The notes under the pieces are model-generated. The model saw only the letters and a list, made by a program, of their open reading frames with translations, had not been told where the DNA came from and searched no databases. A stretch of DNA of 7,919 bases, taken from Candidatus Brocadiales bacterium. Its GTDB lineage: Bacteria; Planctomycetota; Brocadiia; Brocadiales; Bathyanammoxibiaceae. The DNA is taken from the NCBI GenBank assembly GCA_030586765.1, contig JAUQZZ010000091.1, positions 1-7,919 of the forward strand, given 5' to 3'. Shown here piece by piece: positions 5,367 through 7,919 of the stretch (the stretch's first letter is position 1; every line of letters begins with the position of its first letter). A program made the translations under genes and the position numbers.

Positions 5367-6155
5367 GTGAAGGGCCTATGTAGGTATCTCTTTCTTTCCT
5401 CTCTTTTAATACCTTCTTCCTGCGGCCTCTTCGGGGGTAAGGAGCCTGAGAAGGTGGCCTTTAGTCCTACGGATGCCATCTTAAAGCTCCAGGAGGCGCC
5501 TGTTATAGAGGTAGGGGGGGTGGAGAGGCACCTCAGCCTGGGCAATGACTACTACCTGAAGGGCATGGTAGAAGAGGCCGTTGAGGAATATAAGCAGGCA
5601 CTGAAGCTTAATCCCCATCACATAGAGGCACGGTACAACCTTGGTGTTGCCTATAGCCAGAAAGGGATGCAAGAGGAGGCAATAAGGGAGTGGGAAAGGA
5701 CTGCAGAGCTAGACCCTAGCCATGAGGATGCCCGCTACAGCCTGGGACTATCCTCCCTGGAGGCAGGGGACCTGGATGCGGCTATATCCCAACTAGGAGG
5801 TGTATTAAGACTGAATCCTGATAGTACTATGGCCTATTACTACCTGGGGGCTACATATCTGGAGAAGAAGATGTACGAAGAGGCCCTTAATACCTTCAGA
5901 GAGGCCATAAAGCGCAACGCTGGATTAGCCGAGGCCCATCTTGGCCTGGCTACAAGTCTGGCAGAACTGGGCAGGGTGGACGAGGCCACCAAGGAGGTAA
6001 CAGATACCCTGGCCCTTCATCCGGACCTTGCCGAGGCCCACTATACCCGCGCCCTACTATTAGAAAAACAGGGTCTGAAGGAGGAGGCAAAAAAAGAGTT
6101 TGAGGAGGCCTTAAGACTCACAGGAGAGGAGAGAGGAGGGGAAGATGTTCGGTGA
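5367..6155 (+). CDS. TPR-repeat predicted lipoprotein
   Basis: 262 residues. Residues 1-18 resemble a lipoprotein signal peptide ending IPSS before C19; the -3 position is P instead of the usual L, so lipidation is likely but not certain. After a short linker come six 34-residue tetratricopeptide repeats at about 52-85, 86-119, 120-153, 154-187, 188-221 and 222-255, with typical motifs such as YNLGVAYSQKGMQEEAIREW. TPR arrays are protein-binding scaffolds. A lipid-anchored one would sit at the periplasmic face of a membrane. The GTG start is chosen because AGGGG (5356-5360) lies 6 nt upstream and the signal peptide begins there. Its 3' end overlaps the next gene by 11 bp, so the two are co-translated. 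The partner is unknown. Confidence 0.88.
   Translation: MKGLCRYLFLSSLLIPSSCGLFGGKEPEKVAFSPTDAILKLQEAPVIEVGGVERHLSLGNDYYLKGMVEEAVEEYKQALKLNPHHIEARYNLGVAYSQKGMQEEAIREWERTAELDPSHEDARYSLGLSSLEAGDLDAAISQLGGVLRLNPDSTMAYYYLGATYLEKKMYEEALNTFREAIKRNAGLAEAHLGLATSLAELGRVDEATKEVTDTLALHPDLAEAHYTRALLLEKQGLKEEAKKEFEEALRLTGEERGGEDVR
6134..6139 (+). promoter_or_regulatory. Ribosome binding site for the second TPR gene
   Basis: AGGAGG lies 5 nt before the ATG at 6145, inside the last codons of the first TPR gene. It supports an 11-bp overlap and translational coupling. Confidence 0.75.
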
Positions 6156-6927
6156 TAAGATAACCAAATGCAAGAAGGCGGTAAAGAAGAGGCCTTATGA
6201 CATAGAGGCCTATTACCAGCTTGCAGAGGCTTATAGGGAGAAGGGCATGCTGGGGGAGGCAGTGGCAGAGTATAAAAAGGCCCTGACCCTTAACTTCACC
6301 CACGCTGAGGCCAGAAAGGGTCTTGCCTCGGTTTATATAAAATTGGGCATGCTGGACGAGGCTATTACTGAATACAGGAAGATAGTAAACATGAACCCTC
6401 ATTACAAGGATGCCTACTACCACCTGGGACTCCTTTACGGCCAAAAGGGGCAATTTGAAGACGCCCTTTATGCCCTGAGGAAGGCCCTTCAGATAAACCC
6501 CTATCATGCCGAGGCCCACCAGGCCCTGGGGCTCCTTTATGAGAAGAGGGGATTATCGGAGGAAGCCGACACAGAATACAAGAAGGCCGAGGCCCTGGGC
6601 CTGGGAAAAGAAGGGGAGAAGGGTTCGCAACCACTACAGGGTGTTGTCGCGCCCCAAGGGATAGAGGAGTTTGGTGGACTGCGAAAGGCATTAGAAGAAA
6701 AGACCGCAGAGATAAACAAACTCAAGGAGGAATTGCAGGTCAGGACAAAAGAGGTGGGGGAACTCAGGACATCCCTGGAGGGCAAGGCCAAAGAGATGGA
6801 CAGATTGAAGGTCCTCCTGGCCACAAAGGACCAAGAAAACAGCCAGCTCAAGACCGTCATAAGGCGCAGGGAGGTAGAGATTATGGAGCTAAGGTCACGC
6901 CAGGGGCAGGGGCCTAAGGCCGCGTAA
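6145..6927 (+). CDS. TPR-repeat protein with C-terminal coiled coil
   Basis: 260 residues without a signal peptide or membrane segment, so probably cytoplasmic. Four TPR units lie at about 20-53, 54-87, 88-121 and 122-155 (for example YYQLAEAYREKGMLGEAVAEY). A flexible G/P/Q linker (154-174) follows. A long charged coiled coil with heptad-like spacing then runs from about 175 to 252 (LRKALEEKTAEINKLKEEL and onward). The repeats resemble those of the upstream gene, so the pair may come from duplication followed by loss or gain of the export signal. A coiled coil suggests a dimer with TPR arms, serving as a scaffold or adaptor. The client is unknown. After the stop there is only a weak 4-bp hairpin and an A/T-rich tract. 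Confidence 0.87.
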   Translation: MFGDKITKCKKAVKKRPYDIEAYYQLAEAYREKGMLGEAVAEYKKALTLNFTHAEARKGLASVYIKLGMLDEAITEYRKIVNMNPHYKDAYYHLGLLYGQKGQFEDALYALRKALQINPYHAEAHQALGLLYEKRGLSEEADTEYKKAEALGLGKEGEKGSQPLQGVVAPQGIEEFGGLRKALEEKTAEINKLKEELQVRTKEVGELRTSLEGKAKEMDRLKVLLATKDQENSQLKTVIRRREVEIMELRSRQGQGPKAA

Positions 6928-6942
6928 TTTAATTATTTTTGT

Positions 6943-6996
6943 GTAGCGTGGCAGCTCGCTGCCACGTTTAAACGTTGGAGCAAGCTCCAACGCTAC
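6943..6996. repeat. Double-hairpin GTAG...CTAC element (copy D)
   Basis: It starts GTAG and ends CTAC. Hairpin one pairs CGTGGCAGC with GCTGCCACG around TC. Hairpin two pairs CGTTGGAGC with GCTCCAACG around AA. The linker is TTTAAA. Both stems are perfect. The arm sequences differ from the other elements although the architecture is the same. It lies between the TPR operon and the TIR gene and may serve both as a transcription barrier and as a recombination or insertion boundary. Confidence 0.82.
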
Positions 6997-7041
6997 ATCT
7001 ATTAGAAATAGGGTGGGTATCCCAGACAGCTTATTTCCCTC

Positions 7042-7800
7042 ATGTTTAAATTTGATTTTGCAATTTCTTATGCCAGTGAAGAAATAGGCCTTGCCGAGGA
7101 TATTTCTAAACTTCTTACAGAACAAGGAGCCAAAGTGTTCTTTGCTAAGCATTATGAAAGTTATCTTCTTGGTAAAAAATTACGTGAAGAACTTAAGAAA
7201 ACATTTGGGCCCGAAGTTAAATTTGTAGTTCCAATTATTTCTAAATACTATATAGCGAAACCTTGGCCAAAGTATGAATTCCGAATTGCTAAGGCTGAGG
7301 GAAAAGGTAGACAATACGAGTTTATTCTTCCTGTTCGTTTGGACGATAACAAAATACCACAGCATAGTGATAGTGTAGCTTATTTGGATATACGTAGGAT
7401 CGGAATATTCTCAACGGTTGATAAACTTATAAGTAAACTTCGAGAGCACTTTGAAGATCTTGAAAAAACGGCACCAAAGGTTTGGGTTGCTACATTTGGG
7501 GTTAATGTTGATGATTTACTTATAAGTAATCAACTTCCTACTTCCGCACCTTCTGATTATGTTTATCTTTGTGATTGGCTTGAAGATGATTTGAGAAAAT
7601 GCCTTTCCAAGTCATCTATCAAGGACTTCACATTTTCAGAGCCTTCAGGTAGAGACGGGGAGACACTTTCGGTGAGAATTGCCTTCAGATGGGACCCAGA
7701 GAAAATTCCACTAGACTTTGGCGAACTTGAGTGGAGGGAAGTTCTGGAAATAGATGATTTGAGAGAATTTACCCAGATGAAAACGGTGACAAGTTTTTGA
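7042..7800 (+). CDS. TIR-domain protein, probable NAD-consuming defence effector
   Basis: 252 residues. Residues 1-137 read as a bacterial TIR domain: FDFAISYASEE (4-14), the AEDISKLLTEQGAKVFF helix and strand (18-34), FVVPIISKYY (61-70), then W75 and E79 in PWPKYEF, the place of the catalytic glutamate in TIR NADases, and YEFILPVRLDD (92-102). Residues 145-252 form a second region I do not recognise. Bacterial TIR proteins often cleave NAD+ or make signalling nucleotides in anti-phage systems such as Thoeris; which system applies cannot be told, as no partner gene is in view. No Shine-Dalgarno site precedes the ATG. Codons favour AAA, TTT and TAT, unlike the neighbouring genes. Hairpin repeats flank it on both sides. 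Acquisition by transfer is likely. Confidence 0.85.
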   Translation: MFKFDFAISYASEEIGLAEDISKLLTEQGAKVFFAKHYESYLLGKKLREELKKTFGPEVKFVVPIISKYYIAKPWPKYEFRIAKAEGKGRQYEFILPVRLDDNKIPQHSDSVAYLDIRRIGIFSTVDKLISKLREHFEDLEKTAPKVWVATFGVNVDDLLISNQLPTSAPSDYVYLCDWLEDDLRKCLSKSSIKDFTFSEPSGRDGETLSVRIAFRWDPEKIPLDFGELEWREVLEIDDLREFTQMKTVTSF

Positions 7801-7821
7801 GCGAAAGATAAGAATACGTCA

Positions 7822-7847
7822 GTCGTTCTGAGCGAAGCGAAGAATCC
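7822..7847. repeat. Dispersed repeat of the GAGCGAAGCGAAGAA type
   Basis: The core TTCTGAGCGAAGCGAAGAA matches a short repeat I have seen dispersed in intergenic DNA of many unrelated environmental bacteria. It sits just after the TIR gene and 3 nt before the next double hairpin. Confidence 0.55.
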
Positions 7848-7849
7848 AG

Positions 7850-7909
7850 GTAGACAACGAGGTTTACCTCGTTGAACCACCATCAACGACCATAAAGGTC
7901 GTTGTCTAC
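7850..7909. repeat. Double-hairpin GTAG...CTAC element (copy B', inverted)
   Basis: In reverse complement this is nearly identical to 250-311. The first 29 bases agree exactly, through the hairpin CAACGACC-TTTAT-GGTCGTTG. The second stem is CAACGAGG with CCTCGTTG here and CAACGAAG with CTTCGTTG there, so a base pair has changed on both sides. The central linker differs and is shorter by 2 nt. Confidence 0.82.
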
Positions 7910-7919
7910 AAGTCTTTAG

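Noticed and set aside
6911..6940. Intrinsic terminator after the TPR operon
   Set aside because: GGCC-TAA-GGCC is only a 4-bp stem and the T-run comes too late after it.
6975..7005. Promoter for the TIR gene (TTGGAG and TATTAG)
   Set aside because: The spacer is 19 nt, the match is poor, and the -35 is part of a hairpin arm.

Overview
The window looks like a piece of chromosome from an uncultured, Gram-negative-type bacterium. It has a predicted lipoprotein, an exported protein, purine-rich Shine-Dalgarno sites, sigma70-like promoters, moderate G+C and many hairpin-forming intergenic repeats. Hairpins ending in GTAG...CTAC, the CCCTCCCCCATCAAGGGGGAGGG type and the TTCTGAGCGAAGCGAAGAA type are common in metagenome-derived genomes of lineages such as Planctomycetota, Nitrospirota and Chloroflexota. 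No gene here fixes the taxonomy, so this is a weak placement.

Positions 1-500 hold no convincing gene. They carry a half-seen palindrome (1-26), a G/C-rich hairpin (71-97), a possible 298-bp relic transposon with 22-bp inverted ends (151-448), and inside it a double-hairpin repeat (250-311). Positions 501-4408 form a stress/ion-homeostasis block on the plus strand: a CPA-type cation/proton antiporter with an acidic N-terminal extension of about 300 residues, then three tandem ATP-binding universal stress proteins (usp1-3). Two gene scars interrupt it. One is the last ~18 codons of a second, divergent antiporter (2688-2762). The other is the last codons of a probable fourth usp gene (4385-4408), with a double-hairpin repeat (4333-4383) where its body should be. 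Related palindromes follow each usp gene, and one more lies in the leader of the downstream TPR operon.

Positions 4429-5016 (minus strand) encode a small exported protein of unknown function with a good promoter and a strong Shine-Dalgarno site. The 350-bp gap 5017-5366 holds two divergent promoters and a 50-nt hairpin but no believable gene. Positions 5367-6927 are a two-gene operon with overlapping ends: a six-TPR predicted lipoprotein and a four-TPR coiled-coil protein without a signal peptide.

Positions 6928-7919 hold an A+T-richer gene for a TIR-domain protein, bracketed by double-hairpin repeats (6943-6996 and 7850-7909). It is a likely transferred, defence-type gene.

The least explained parts are the GTAG...CTAC double-hairpin elements (three sequence families plus a single-hairpin relative in under 8 kb, with compensatory stem changes between the two outer copies), the palindrome family of the usp and TPR intergenic regions, and the antiporter extension. 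No RNA genes or CRISPR array were seen.
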